This document shows, one piece after another, positions 25,120-35,500 of a stretch of 64,000 bases of DNA. Source of the DNA: Bacteroidota bacterium (lineage in GTDB: Bacteria; Bacteroidota; Bacteroidia; JAHEXY01); NCBI GenBank assembly GCA_023251875.1, contig JAHEXY010000006.1, positions 124,001 through 188,000 of the forward strand, written 5' to 3'. Position 1 is the stretch's first letter, and every line of letters starts with the position of its first letter. Both the position numbers and the translations under genes were made by a program. The notes below the pieces were generated by a model. The model was not told the DNA's origin and ran no database searches. It worked only from the letters and a program-made list of their open reading frames with translations.

Positions 25120-27291
25120 ATGAAAACGAAAAAAAATAGTAAACATGATGCGCCAGATATTGGCAGCAACATAAAACAAGAAAAAGTAAATTCAAAAAAG
25201 AAAGACAAAATGAAAACTACGGAAACAAATTTATTTCAAACACCATTTAATTTTAGTTTCATAAAATCGATGGATCATAATTTTATTTTGAGTTTGATAT
25301 TGTTTCTCTTTCTTTTTAATCAACCTGCAATTTTTGCACAGTGGAGTAATATTACTCCTTCAAATTATGGATGTGATAATATTACATTTGTAGAAGACAG
25401 TATTTGTATTGTTCAAACAAGTTCAAATTATATAAATAAATCTACTGATGCAGGACAAAGTTGGAATGCTTATCAAATAAGTTCAGTAAAGACTCAATAT
25501 AATCTATACTTCATAAATAAAAATGATGGATATGCAATTACAGATGATGGATTTATTTATTCAACTTCAAATGGAGGTGTTCTTTGGTCTTTTCATGATA
25601 CTGTTGATTTAGCACAGTCTCTTATTGCAAATAAGTATACTTTAACCAATGTATGTTTTATAAATAAAGATACGGGCTTTGTTTCTTTTAAAAATTCATC
25701 AATTGGCCCTAAAACATACATTTGCAAAACAAGTGATGGCGGTGAAAATTGGACAAGTTCTATGGTAACGGGAGAATCAAAGCAACTCTATTTTATTGAT
25801 AATTTTATTGGTTTTTTAGTTACAGACGATTATATATATAGAACTGATGATTGTGGTTCAAGTTGGACTGCCGTTCTTGGTGGCTCATCCTATTATTTTG
25901 GACCTTATGGAGGCTCAAGATACTTACAGTTTGTGAATGCAACAGAAGGATTTTTAGTTGATGCTTATGGTCATTTATATAAATCAACAGATGCGGGATT
26001 AAATTGGAATATATTCTATACAAATACCCAATATGAATTTGCTCAACTTTCATTTGTTGATGAAAAGAATGGTTTCATGGGAGGCCCTCATTATGGCCAT
26101 ATTTATAAAACAGATGATGGTGGAATAACCTGGAATATTAACTCATTTCCTGAAGATTCCATTTTTGGGCTTTATTTTTCTAACGAAAATTTAGGTTATG
26201 CAATTGGTGCGCCAGGCCGTTTATACAAAACTTCAAATGGAGGTGTTGATACTATAAAAAATGTTGATGTTTGGCCGGGAGATGCCAATGGAGATAAAAC
26301 GGCCGATGTATATGATGCATTAAATATTGGCTTGGCTTATGGAGAAATAGGAACAGTAAGAAGCAATGCTTCTTTAACATGGGCTGCCCAACCTGCAACA
26401 GATTGGACTTCCTATTTTAATAGTTTAGTAAATCATAAACATGCAGACTGTGATGGCAATGGATCTATTGATGTATATGATGGATTAGCTATTTTGCAAA
26501 ATTATGGTTTAACTCATTTAAAAAATAGTGCCTCAACATTGGTTGATGTAAGTACAAATGATCCTTATTTATATGTTGATCTTACTCAAGATAGTGTTGG
26601 CATAAGTACATCTGTAAATGCTCCAATAGTTTTAGGTTCATCTACACAACAAGCTTATAATGTATATGGAATTGCTTTTTCAATTAACTATGATAAAGAT
26701 TTGGTTGATTCAGGTTCTGTATCCGTTTCATTTGCTAATTCATGGTTAGGTACCGAAGGAGTAGATTTAATGGGGATGTATAAAGACATACCAAGTGCAG
26801 GGAGGGTTGATGTTGCCATAGTTCGTACTGATCATGCAAACAAAACAGGTTATGGAGATGTTGGCTCACTTGATTTTGTAACTACAGATAATGTTTCCGG
26901 TAAAACTGTACAAGAAAAAACGCTCAATTTTTCTATTAGCAATGTTAAAATGATTGCCAGTGACGAAACTATTTTAGGTGTAAATACATTAGCAGATTCC
27001 TTGATTGTTTATGATTTACTTGCTGGAATTAATAAAATTGACAATGCTAATATTAATATCAAATTATATCCTAATCCAATTACAGATGAAATTGCAATTT
27101 TTACCGAAGGTGCCGGTGAATTAAAAAGCATATTTATTAATAATACGCTAGGTCAAATTGTGCGTGAAGAAAATGTGCATGGAAAAACATTCGCAAAAAT
27201 TGATGTGCAATCAATAAAAGCTGGAGTATATACCATGCAAATAGTAACTACAAAAGGCACTATAGTAAAGAAAATTTTATTGAAGAAATAG
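25120..27291 (+). CDS. Secreted YCF48-like propeller protein with dockerin-type repeats, cohesin-like domain and T9SS tail
   Basis: A 723-residue exported protein. A hydrophobic signal (about 52-74, ending AIFAQ) is preceded by an unusual lysine-rich 50-residue extension; translation may really start at Met51 (ATG 25270). Residues about 75-380 are repeated YCF48/BNR-type blades with SxDGGxxW-like turns (STDAGQSWN, TSDGGENW, TDDGGITWN). At about 388-470 lie two calcium loops of dockerin type (GDANGDKTADVYDALNIG and DCDGNGSIDVYDGLAIL) separated by an insert. Residues about 485-630 look like a cohesin-like beta sandwich (VYGIAFSINYDKDLVDSG). About 645-723 is the T9SS CTD (IKLYPNPITDEIAIF ... GVYTMQIVTTKGTIVKKILLKK). 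Likely a surface-bound adhesion or scaffold protein. Its gene ends at a bidirectional terminator. Confidence 0.8.
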   Translation: MKTKKNSKHDAPDIGSNIKQEKVNSKKKDKMKTTETNLFQTPFNFSFIKSMDHNFILSLILFLFLFNQPAIFAQWSNITPSNYGCDNITFVEDSICIVQTSSNYINKSTDAGQSWNAYQISSVKTQYNLYFINKNDGYAITDDGFIYSTSNGGVLWSFHDTVDLAQSLIANKYTLTNVCFINKDTGFVSFKNSSIGPKTYICKTSDGGENWTSSMVTGESKQLYFIDNFIGFLVTDDYIYRTDDCGSSWTAVLGGSSYYFGPYGGSRYLQFVNATEGFLVDAYGHLYKSTDAGLNWNIFYTNTQYEFAQLSFVDEKNGFMGGPHYGHIYKTDDGGITWNINSFPEDSIFGLYFSNENLGYAIGAPGRLYKTSNGGVDTIKNVDVWPGDANGDKTADVYDALNIGLAYGEIGTVRSNASLTWAAQPATDWTSYFNSLVNHKHADCDGNGSIDVYDGLAILQNYGLTHLKNSASTLVDVSTNDPYLYVDLTQDSVGISTSVNAPIVLGSSTQQAYNVYGIAFSINYDKDLVDSGSVSVSFANSWLGTEGVDLMGMYKDIPSAGRVDVAIVRTDHANKTGYGDVGSLDFVTTDNVSGKTVQEKTLNFSISNVKMIASDETILGVNTLADSLIVYDLLAGINKIDNANINIKLYPNPITDEIAIFTEGAGELKSIFINNTLGQIVREENVHGKTFAKIDVQSIKAGVYTMQIVTTKGTIVKKILLKK

Positions 27292-27314
27292 AATTAAGTT
27301 TTTTATCTATATCC

Positions 27315-27348
27315 AAAATGCACGAGATCTTTTGATTTCGTGCATTTT
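27315..27348 (+). terminator. Bidirectional terminator between convergent T9SS genes
   Basis: Arms AAAATGCACGAGAT (27315-27328) and ATTTCGTGCATTTT (27335-27348) pair over 14 bp with one G-T, loop CTTTTG, followed by T. Mirror symmetry of the A and T runs lets it serve both the gene ending at 27291 (+) and the one ending at 27373 (-). Confidence 0.85.
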
Positions 27349-27372
27349 TATTAAATGCAATGAGATGAATAC

Positions 27373-29454
27373 TTACTCTTTCAAAAACTTTTCATTATAA
27401 ACAGTACTCGAAGAAAGCATTTGAATAAAATACATGCCCGGCTTTAGAAAACCAACAGGAAGAGCAATTGTTTTTTCATGATTTAAGTTATACGAATAAA
27501 TCTTTTTACCATGCACATCAAATAATTCAATTTTATCTGGAAGTTCATTTGAAAAATTTAAATTTAAATAATCGGCAGTTGGGTTGGGTATGATCTTAAA
27601 TCCAGAAATTTGTTTGATGTCTTTTATACCCATAGCAATATCATTTGCATAAATATCATCTATAAAAATATTATTACCACCTCCACTTTCAAATGAAAAC
27701 TTTACAAGAAAATCGGATACCCAATAAGAAGATGTGATATTGGTAATTTCTTTATACTTCCATTCATTAATTGATAATGGATAAAAAGCCGTATCTGTAT
27801 TTTTTACTGTAGCAAGAGATGAACCGCTAATCAAAGATTTTAAACTCCAGGTTGCACCACAATCATTAGAAATATAAATTCTTAAATATTCGTTATTTGC
27901 ATTTAGCTTATTGGCATAAGCATATCGAAAAGAAAGTACAAGACTACTAAATGAGCTAAGATCAATGGTACTAGATATTAATTCATCTGTTCTTCCTTTA
28001 AAAGGATTCGAAAAATTATCAAGCATTACAGATTGTGTTCCGCTATATGCCGCTTGATTGCTTAGTTTCCACCCATCTTCATCATCACTATTGATTACAT
28101 TCCAATTATCACCAAGTGTGTTTGAAAGTGTATCAAAAGTTTCTAAATAGGGAGGTGTATATCCGGTAGACGGTAAAACCGTAATATACGTTTGCTTAGT
28201 AGAATCTACTGTTTGTATTCCATTACCTGCAATTAATGTTACATCATATTTACCTGGTATTGTATAAGTAATTGCAGGGGCAGAATCAGTACTTGTAGCC
28301 GGACTACCACCTGAAAAAGTCCATTGTGTGCTAGAAATACCATGATACGATACATCAGAAAAATTCACTTTTTCTCCTGCACATATAACAGTTCTATCGG
28401 CATTAAAATCAGCTTTACAAGGCGTGTTATTTTCAACACCGGTAGCAATTAAATTTTGTGCAGACCAAAGATTATTTCGCTTTGCAACACTTGAGTTTAA
28501 ACAGGCCCTCATTCTTTGTTTCTGCCCTTCGGTAAACATTCTAGTAGTGCAATAATCATATTCCATATAATTTTGAACATTATCAATTGGGCTGTTGCAT
28601 GATGCTCCTGCTGTATTGCATGTTTGCCATCCAACAGTATTAGGTGTATCATCAACGCCATCATCACTACCACAATTTGCAGTATCTCCTGGGCTCCAGT
28701 AAGGAAGATTAGGAGCATTATTACCACCCCATGTATGTTGCAGATTGAGATAATGCCCAACTTCATGCGTTAATACCAAAGAAGTAAATTCACTTGATGC
28801 GCCAATTGAACCAAGATAATCATACTGAATTACCACCCCATCCCATAATGGAAAAGTATCTACAGAAGCCGGATTAAGGCAATGGCCTGCAAGGCCTGCC
28901 GCATTTGCTACTACCCAAATGTTTAAATATTGATCGGGGGGCCATTGGATAATAGATTTTACAGAATGATCACCAACATACGTTAAAGTATCTGCAATAT
29001 GGTTAATTCCATTTGTGCAATTTCCATTGGGATCAAGATGTGCAAGACGAAACTCTATTTTGCAGTCAGCTACTAGATGACGAAATTCTTGTCGTATGTC
29101 AGAGGTATCTGTATCTTCATTTCTAAAATCAGTATTGAGTACTGTAATAGCATTTTTCACTTGTGAATCATCTATATTTTCATCGCCATAATTGTGAATA
29201 ATATGAAACACAACAGGAATGATATATAGAGAATCGCTATCGGAAGCTTGTTTAAGTTTTCTATAGGCTTCCGTATGTACATTTAATCTAGATTGTGCAT
29301 TAATAATACTAGAATGAAACTGCTGAAATTGATCAAAAAAAATCTTTTGCATTTTATCTGATCCGCAATACTTTAAATTTTCAACAGACTGTGAAAAGGA
29401 TAGAATTCTAACTAGGAATAAAAAAGAAAAAAATAAAATTCGTTGCATTTTCAA
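27373..29454 (-). CDS. Secreted M43 (cytophagalysin/pappalysin) metalloprotease with PKD, jelly-roll and T9SS domains
   Basis: A 693-residue exported zinc protease. Signal peptide about 1-22. The catalytic domain (about 40-330) has the long zinc motif HEVGHYLNLQH (about 228-238), with all three His and the Glu, and the Met-turn NYMEYDYC downstream; PNTVGWQTC lies between, as in M43 peptidases. A PKD domain follows (about 345-425, with TQWTFSGGSPATST). A choice-of-anchor J type jelly roll comes next (about 430-600, with FDTLSNTLGDNWNVINSDDEDGW split over that region, and FIDDIYAND at its end). The T9SS CTD is about 615-693 (FKIIPNPTADYLNLNF ... KPGMYFIQML). Expected to degrade extracellular protein. 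A -7-like box (complement of CAAATTTA, 29479-29486) is just upstream. Confidence 0.92.
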   Translation of the reverse strand: MKMQRILFFSFLFLVRILSFSQSVENLKYCGSDKMQKIFFDQFQQFHSSIINAQSRLNVHTEAYRKLKQASDSDSLYIIPVVFHIIHNYGDENIDDSQVKNAITVLNTDFRNEDTDTSDIRQEFRHLVADCKIEFRLAHLDPNGNCTNGINHIADTLTYVGDHSVKSIIQWPPDQYLNIWVVANAAGLAGHCLNPASVDTFPLWDGVVIQYDYLGSIGASSEFTSLVLTHEVGHYLNLQHTWGGNNAPNLPYWSPGDTANCGSDDGVDDTPNTVGWQTCNTAGASCNSPIDNVQNYMEYDYCTTRMFTEGQKQRMRACLNSSVAKRNNLWSAQNLIATGVENNTPCKADFNADRTVICAGEKVNFSDVSYHGISSTQWTFSGGSPATSTDSAPAITYTIPGKYDVTLIAGNGIQTVDSTKQTYITVLPSTGYTPPYLETFDTLSNTLGDNWNVINSDDEDGWKLSNQAAYSGTQSVMLDNFSNPFKGRTDELISSTIDLSSFSSLVLSFRYAYANKLNANNEYLRIYISNDCGATWSLKSLISGSSLATVKNTDTAFYPLSINEWKYKEITNITSSYWVSDFLVKFSFESGGGNNIFIDDIYANDIAMGIKDIKQISGFKIIPNPTADYLNLNFSNELPDKIELFDVHGKKIYSYNLNHEKTIALPVGFLKPGMYFIQMLSSSTVYNEKFLKE

Positions 29455-29478
29455 TTACATTTTAAATAATAGAGAATG

Positions 29479-29486
29479 CAAATTTA
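29479..29486 (-). promoter_or_regulatory. Putative -7 box of the M43 protease gene
   Basis: CAAATTTA on the plus strand is TAAATTTG on the minus strand, matching TAnnTTTG 25 bp before the start. The -33 element is not evident. Confidence 0.35.
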
Positions 29487-29517
29487 GCAGATAATTTAGA
29501 GTAGAGAACAGAAAAAT

Positions 29518-30756
29518 CTAAGCTCTTACCTTTTTCATACTTTGTACTCCGATTTCGAGAATCGTATTTACAGCTGATTTTAATGGACTCCTATTGGGTT
29601 TCGGGTTTTCTCCTTTACTCATCATTTTTAATTGCTCTGTATACCAAACAATTTCAAGAGGAATTATATTATCTAGAAATTTTAAACCTGTACTTAATGG
29701 TTTTACTTTGCTTTCAACATTATTATCGCCTTTTAATAATTTATTAGGAAACTCCGGATCAAGGGCAATAGATCTGGCTAAGCCAATCATATCACAAGCA
29801 CCACTATTTAATGCATCGTTCATACTTTTTAATGATCTAAAACCACCTGTTAACATTAAAGGTGTTTTAACAACTTTTCTTACATCTTCACAGTATTCTA
29901 AAAAATAAGCCTCTCTTTTTCTTGTACTTTCTTTAATTTCTTTTGGTCTACCGGTCATTGCTTGTGCTTCATAAGTACCACCTGAAATCTCGATAAGATC
30001 CATACCTTGTTCAGAAAGATGTTGAACTACAGCCATTGATTCTTCTTGCGTAAATCCTCCTTTTTGAAAATCGGCCGAATTTAATTTTATACTAACCGGG
30101 AATTGATTTCCTACTTCTTTTCGAATGGCTTTATAAATTTGGCTTACAAAACGCATCCTGTTTTCTATTGTTCCTCCCCATTGGTCTGTTCTTTGATTAT
30201 GAAGTGGCGATAAAAATTGACTCACCAAATAACCATGTGCACCATGAATTTGAACTCCTGTAAACCCATTATCTTTAGATACCTTTGCAGCATAAGCAAA
30301 AGATTCAATAATGTTATAAATTTCTTTTTCGGTAAGTGCTCTAGGCTTGTTAAACATCTTATTTAATGGAGATCCGTATCCAATAGCCGATGGTGAAACC
30401 GGTTCTTTGCTTAAAAAATTAGGAGATTGTTTGCCGGGATGATTTATTTGTGCCCACAAATGTGTATTGTTTTGTGTACCTGCTTTGGCCCATTCTTTTA
30501 GGTTAGTATCAATACTATCTTTTTCAAAAACAACATTATTGGGTTCTCCCAATGCCGTATGGTCGATCATGATATTGCCGGTAATTAGTAAACCAGATCC
30601 TCCATTTGCCCAACGTTTGTATAATGTATTCAAAAAACTATTTGACTTATAATCTTTGGTGCCCATGTTTTCGCTCATGGCAGATTTTCCAATACGATTT
30701 TTTATTAGTGCTCCACAAGGAAGTTTTAATTCGCTGGCTAGTAAATTAGTAGTCAT
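29518..30756 (-). CDS. Old Yellow Enzyme family NADH:flavin oxidoreductase
   Basis: A 412-residue FMN-dependent ene-reductase-type TIM barrel. GALIKNRIGKSAMSENMG opens the domain (about 15-32). LWAQINHPGKQSP contains the conserved Gln and His region (about 100). GFTGVQIHGAHGYLVSQFLSP (about 164-184) carries the His-Gly-Ala-His substrate-anion motif. NQRTDQWGGTIENRMRF is the family signature. LMLTGGFRS and CDMIGLARSIALDPEFPNKLL bind the FMN phosphate. No FeS/NAD-binding C-terminal domain is present, so it is the short OYE form; physiological substrate unknown. Divergent from azoR, which also encodes a flavin reductase; both may serve quinone or electrophile detoxification, by inference only. 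A -7-like box (complement of CAAATTTA, 30780-30787) precedes it. Confidence 0.85.
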   Translation of the reverse strand: MTTNLLASELKLPCGALIKNRIGKSAMSENMGTKDYKSNSFLNTLYKRWANGGSGLLITGNIMIDHTALGEPNNVVFEKDSIDTNLKEWAKAGTQNNTHLWAQINHPGKQSPNFLSKEPVSPSAIGYGSPLNKMFNKPRALTEKEIYNIIESFAYAAKVSKDNGFTGVQIHGAHGYLVSQFLSPLHNQRTDQWGGTIENRMRFVSQIYKAIRKEVGNQFPVSIKLNSADFQKGGFTQEESMAVVQHLSEQGMDLIEISGGTYEAQAMTGRPKEIKESTRKREAYFLEYCEDVRKVVKTPLMLTGGFRSLKSMNDALNSGACDMIGLARSIALDPEFPNKLLKGDNNVESKVKPLSTGLKFLDNIIPLEIVWYTEQLKMMSKGENPKPNRSPLKSAVNTILEIGVQSMKKVRA

Positions 30757-30779
30757 AATCAGGTTATTTAAAGGATGGG

Positions 30780-30787
30780 CAAATTTA
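30780..30787 (-). promoter_or_regulatory. Putative -7 box of the OYE gene
   Basis: CAAATTTA on the plus strand reads TAAATTTG on the minus strand, 24 bp before the start codon; no clear -33 element. Confidence 0.35.
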
Positions 30788-30970
30788 TTACAATAGATGC
30801 ATTTTTAATAATACATTTTTAGAATCATATCGGCACACAAATAGTAGCAATAGATATAGAAGTTGCTATCTTTATCTGCATTTCATGCGGAGTTATTAAA
30901 ATTTAATCCCTTCAGGATTTTTACAAAAATTTGTCGTACACCCAAGAAAGGATATTTATAAAAAAATAGG

Positions 30971-30978
30971 TAATTTTG
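30971..30978 (+). promoter_or_regulatory. Putative -7 box of azoR
   Basis: TAATTTTG lies 43 bp before the azoR start and matches TAnnTTTG; no TTG at the expected distance upstream. Confidence 0.35.
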
Positions 30979-31021
30979 TCGATTCAAGAATTTACTAACC
31001 ATTAATAATTAAATTAAAAAA

Positions 31022-31642
31022 ATGAAAAAGATATTGCATGTTATTTCAAGCCCGGTAGGCGAAGGTTCTTTTAGTATTAAACTCGGAAATGCTATAGTTG
31101 AAAAAGTTAAAGCAACTAATCCTGGTAGTACAGTTAAAGAAAATAATTTGGTTACAAAACAATACCCTCATTTAGTAGGAGCAGAAATTGCTGCTTTTTA
31201 CACACCTGAAGCGTACCGCACACCTGAAAATATCGCTTCTCTTAAAGTTTCAGATGAAGCCATAGCTGAACTTATGGAAGCAGATGTAATTGTTATTGGA
31301 GCTCCGCTTCATAACTTTGGTATTCCATCTGTTTTAAAAGCCTGGATTGATCATGTTGTAAGAGTTGGTGTTACTTTTAGCATGTCAGAAAAAGGTTATG
31401 CTGGTTTAATTAAGCCTGGTAAAAAAATGTATATCGCAATGGCATCAGGAGGTATTTATTCTGAAGGCGCTATGCAAGCTTATGATTTTAATGCTCCTTA
31501 TTTAAAAGCTGTATTTGGTTTTATTGGTATTACAGATGTAACTGTTGTACGTGCCGAAGGAACTTCAATGCCGGGAGTAAAAGATACTGCTTTAGAAAAA
31601 GCAATTGCTGGTATTCAAATTAACACACCCGTATTGAATTAG
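31022..31642 (+). CDS. azoR: FMN-dependent NADH-azoreductase / quinone reductase
   Basis: A 206-residue flavodoxin-fold enzyme of the AzoR family, which reduces quinones and azo dyes with NADH. The N-terminus KKILHVISSPVGEGSFSIKLGNAI is the FMN phosphate-binding strand-loop-helix (the usual Ser-x-Ser pattern is here SSPVGEGSFS). ADVIVIGAPLHNFGIPSVLKAWIDHVVRVGVTF (about 89-121) is the most conserved part of the family, contacting the isoalloxazine ring. ASGGIYSEG supplies the second FMN loop. The length matches E. coli AzoR (about 200). The gene is followed 34 bp later by truA on the same strand and could be cotranscribed with it. Confidence 0.9.
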   Translation: MKKILHVISSPVGEGSFSIKLGNAIVEKVKATNPGSTVKENNLVTKQYPHLVGAEIAAFYTPEAYRTPENIASLKVSDEAIAELMEADVIVIGAPLHNFGIPSVLKAWIDHVVRVGVTFSMSEKGYAGLIKPGKKMYIAMASGGIYSEGAMQAYDFNAPYLKAVFGFIGITDVTVVRAEGTSMPGVKDTALEKAIAGIQINTPVLN

Positions 31643-31676
31643 TATAATTGATTTTAAAAGTATAAGAACCAATTAA

Positions 31677-32510
31677 ATGCAATTACCTGAGCAGATCAAT
31701 TGGCAAAGATATTTTTTTCATGTTGGATATTGTGGCACTAATTATCATGGTTGGCAAAGGCAAGCCAAGGTAGTTAGTGTACAATCCATACTAGAAGGCG
31801 CCCTTAGTAAAATAATAAAAGCTCCTGTTACTATTTATGGTTGTGGAAGAACAGATACCGGTGTTCACGCAAGCCAGTATTTTTTTCATGTTGATATAGA
31901 ACATAAATGGAATTTTGATCTGCAATACAGATTAAATAAAACCCTTCCTGAAGATATTGCCGTTTTTGATATTATTCCTATAGAAGGATGCTTACACGCC
32001 AGATTTGATGCTACACAAAGAACGTATGACTATTTTATTCACACTTATAAAGATCCTTTCTTACAAAATATAAGTTCATTGTATTTAAAAACAAATCTTG
32101 ATTTCGATAAAATGAAAGCGGCTGTTGCTTTGCTTAGTCAATATGATGATTACCGTGCACTTTGTAAATCGCCAGACAAACATAAAAATACCATTTGCAA
32201 GGTAAGTTCAGCTCATTTATTTGTTGATTCAAGTGGAGATAGAATACGGTTTCAAATTTCTTCCAATCGTTTTTTAGGAAGCATGATAAGAATAATTGTA
32301 AAAAAATTACTCGACATTGGTAATGGAGAACTTAGCCTTAACGAATTTGAATCTTATCTGATAAAAAAAGAATGTAAAGAGAAAAGCAAATTGGCTTTTC
32401 CTCAGGGCCTTTATCTTTCAAAAATAACGTATCCCTTTTTAGATGTAAAACCAAGAACAGAATTTTCTAGTATACTTCAACACAATGTTGATGCTTGGCA
32501 ATTGATTTAA
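31677..32510 (+). CDS. truA: tRNA pseudouridine(38-40) synthase
   Basis: A 277-residue enzyme that isomerises uridines 38-40 in the anticodon arm. GYCGTNYHGWQRQ (about 14-26) is the conserved N-terminal strand. GCGRTDTGVHASQYFFHVD (about 57-75) carries the catalytic Asp. LNKTLPEDIAVFDI and HARFDATQRTYDYFI are the other family motifs. FLGSMIRIIVKKLLDIGNGELSL forms the C-terminal helix. About 10-15 residues longer than typical TruA, mainly at the two ends. Its stop codon overlaps the stop of the convergent adhesin gene (32507-32510), so the 3' ends are interlocked without a terminator. Confidence 0.93.
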   Translation: MQLPEQINWQRYFFHVGYCGTNYHGWQRQAKVVSVQSILEGALSKIIKAPVTIYGCGRTDTGVHASQYFFHVDIEHKWNFDLQYRLNKTLPEDIAVFDIIPIEGCLHARFDATQRTYDYFIHTYKDPFLQNISSLYLKTNLDFDKMKAAVALLSQYDDYRALCKSPDKHKNTICKVSSAHLFVDSSGDRIRFQISSNRFLGSMIRIIVKKLLDIGNGELSLNEFESYLIKKECKEKSKLAFPQGLYLSKITYPFLDVKPRTEFSSILQHNVDAWQLI

Positions 32511-35500
32511 TTCAACACAATCATTTTGCGCTGCGCTGAACTGTTGGTAATAAATTTGAGATAATAAATGCCTTTAGCAAGATTACTCAAGTCAATTTCT
32601 GTTTTAATATTATTGGATAAGGATACCAGTTGTTTTTCTTTAATTACTTCTCCATTAACAGAAAGAATTTGAATATCTATTTGCTCATTGGCTGCTCCCA
32701 TCCAACCTACAACAACATTGCCCGTAGTTGGGTTTGGATAAACAGATAAATTATTATCGGTATTCATTTCATTTATTCCATCTGAACTAATGGTTACCAT
32801 TACGGTATCATAATCATAACCACAATTTCCTTTTGTTTTTAATACCACCTGATAGGAGCCTTTTGCCGGATACGTATGAGAAACATTTTCGTCAAATGAT
32901 ACAGAGTTATCTCCAAATATCCAATAGTAATTAGTAGTATAGGTTGATGTATTTGTAAAATTAACGGTTAAGCCGTTTACAGAATAGGTAAATGCAGCCT
33001 TTGGTGATTCCTCAGCATTAATGGTAATTTTATTGGTGCTTGCACAACCATAATTGGTATCGGTTACAGTTAATAAATAGGTTATTGTTGAATCAATCGT
33101 TACAACTGGATTTTGAGAGCTTGAACTTGATAAACCTGCAACCGGAGACCAAGTATATTCATAAGCATTTTTATAAAAGTTATCTATTTTAATATTATCC
33201 AATCCCCATGTATCATAATAATCTCCATCGAAAGAATATTGAATCCATCTTAATCTCGTTGCTGCTGTTTGTGCTGCTAAAGGAATAGCAGCTGTTACAG
33301 TAGTAAATAATCCATACATGCTTGTGCCTGCATAATAGGTTTCTAATTTATTCCAAGTTTGCCCCCCATCTGTTGAGTATTGAAGAAATACATCATCACC
33401 TGTTTCTGCAGGATCGCAATAGTAATAATAGTCGATATATAAATCAAACTGTACATTTCCACCCTTGATTAAATTTAAATCAACCGTTTCTGCATAGCGC
33501 TCTATACCATAATAAAAATAGATTGAGCTAGTGGTATAAAAACAATATGTACCAATGTATCCTGTATAATCCGCCCATAGTGAATAATTAAAATTGTCGA
33601 AATCTTCTTTAAAATCTATTGAAGATTGTGTTTCAAATTGTAATACTGTGCCTTTGCAAACTGTTGTACTGTCTTCAATAATAGTAACTGCAGGATCTGC
33701 ATTTACAACAGCAATTGCAGAAGTTTTGTAATGACAACCATTATTGTCATAAACAGTAGCATAATAATTTCCGCTCTGCGAAACAGTAATCGATTGTGTT
33801 GTATTTCCATTTGACCATATATAAGCCACACCCGGAGTTGCCATCAATTGAACGGAACCTCCTTTGCAAAATGTAGTAGCCCCATTTGCATTAATGGAAG
33901 ACACAACAGGAACAACGGTAGCTAATGTAGCTGTATCGGCCGCTACACAACCACCGGCAAAAGTAGTTTGTACAGAATATGAGCCTTGATCAGCTATATA
34001 AATTAATTGAGTAGTATCACCCGTGGACCATAAATAATTATTGGCTTTTGTTGATTCTAATTTTAATGTATCTCCAAGACAAATTGTTGTATTGTTATTC
34101 GTAATAATATTGGATGGTAAATTAAATGCAGATAATGTAAAGGTATCTGTTCCACTACAACCTAATTGCGCATCCATCACGGTTACCTGAAAAGTTGTTG
34201 TTGCATTAACCGTAGCAAGTGGATTTGCAATTGTAGCATCGGAGAGATTTGCTACCGGTGTCCAAGAATAAGTATACGTATTATTAAGTGCAGTTGAATC
34301 AGTAGTAGTTATTTTTACATTGTCTAAACCCCACCAATCGCACGAAATACAGCTATAATACAATTGATACCATCTTAATCTTGTTTTTGAAGTTTGTGCA
34401 GCTTTAGGTATGGCTAAACTAACCGTTGTAAAGGGATCATAAGTATTGTAGCCTGCATAATAAATACCCATATTATTCCAGGTGTTTCCTCCATCGGTTG
34501 AATAATCAAGGTAAATATCTTTGCCATAATCTACCGATTCGCAACCACTGTTATAAGAAATAAACAAATCAAATTGAATGGTACCGTCAAGACCCAGATC
34601 CATATCTTTTGTTGTGGCATATCTGTCATCAGCATAATTTCCAACTCCAAAAAAATAAAGTGCATTGGTAGGTCCTCCGCAATATTTTCCAATAAAGCTA
34701 TTCGAAGTTTCTGTCCAAAATGAATTGTCAATGGTAGGTTCAAAATCTTCGGCATAATTACTTCCCCCAACTTTAACGGTTAAATCTAAACTTCCTCCTT
34801 TGCAAATTGCATTTGTATCTGCTAATATTCTTGTAACCGGCCCATGGTTTACAATTTTTATTGAATCAGAATGTAAAAAACAACCATAGCTATCAAATAC
34901 TTTTAAAGCATATTTTCCTGTATTGTGAACTGTTATTGATTGGGTACTTTCTCCAGTGCTCCAAAAATAAACCAATGCAGTACTTGAGCTTAATGTTACA
35001 CTATCATTAAAACAAAAATCTGTTGGGCCACTAGCAGTAATTACCGGAACTATTGATGGGTATTGAGAAATGGTTTTAGGATTAGATGTAGAAGAACATC
35101 CTCCCGGATAAATAACAGTAACAGTATAAGAACCTGCATCAGAAACATAAGCAGTTTGATTGGTATCTCCATTCGACCATAAGTAATATTTTGCAGTATT
35201 GGCAATTAATGCAGTTGTATCTTCCATACAAATTGTTGTAGCTCCCTTTACAGTAATACTTGCTGTAGAGGGTGTAAATACAGTTATAGAGGCTGTATCT
35301 GTAGTAGCGCAACCAAGAACTGTGTCGGTTACAATTACTGTGTAAATTATACTGCTATTTACAGAAGATGCTGTTGGATTAGCAATGGTTGTATTGGATA
35401 AACCGGTACTAGGCGACCATTTATATGTATACGGTTTGCTACTAAGATTGGTATCAACAGATGAAATTTTAATATTGTCAATTGCCCAATAATCGCAATA

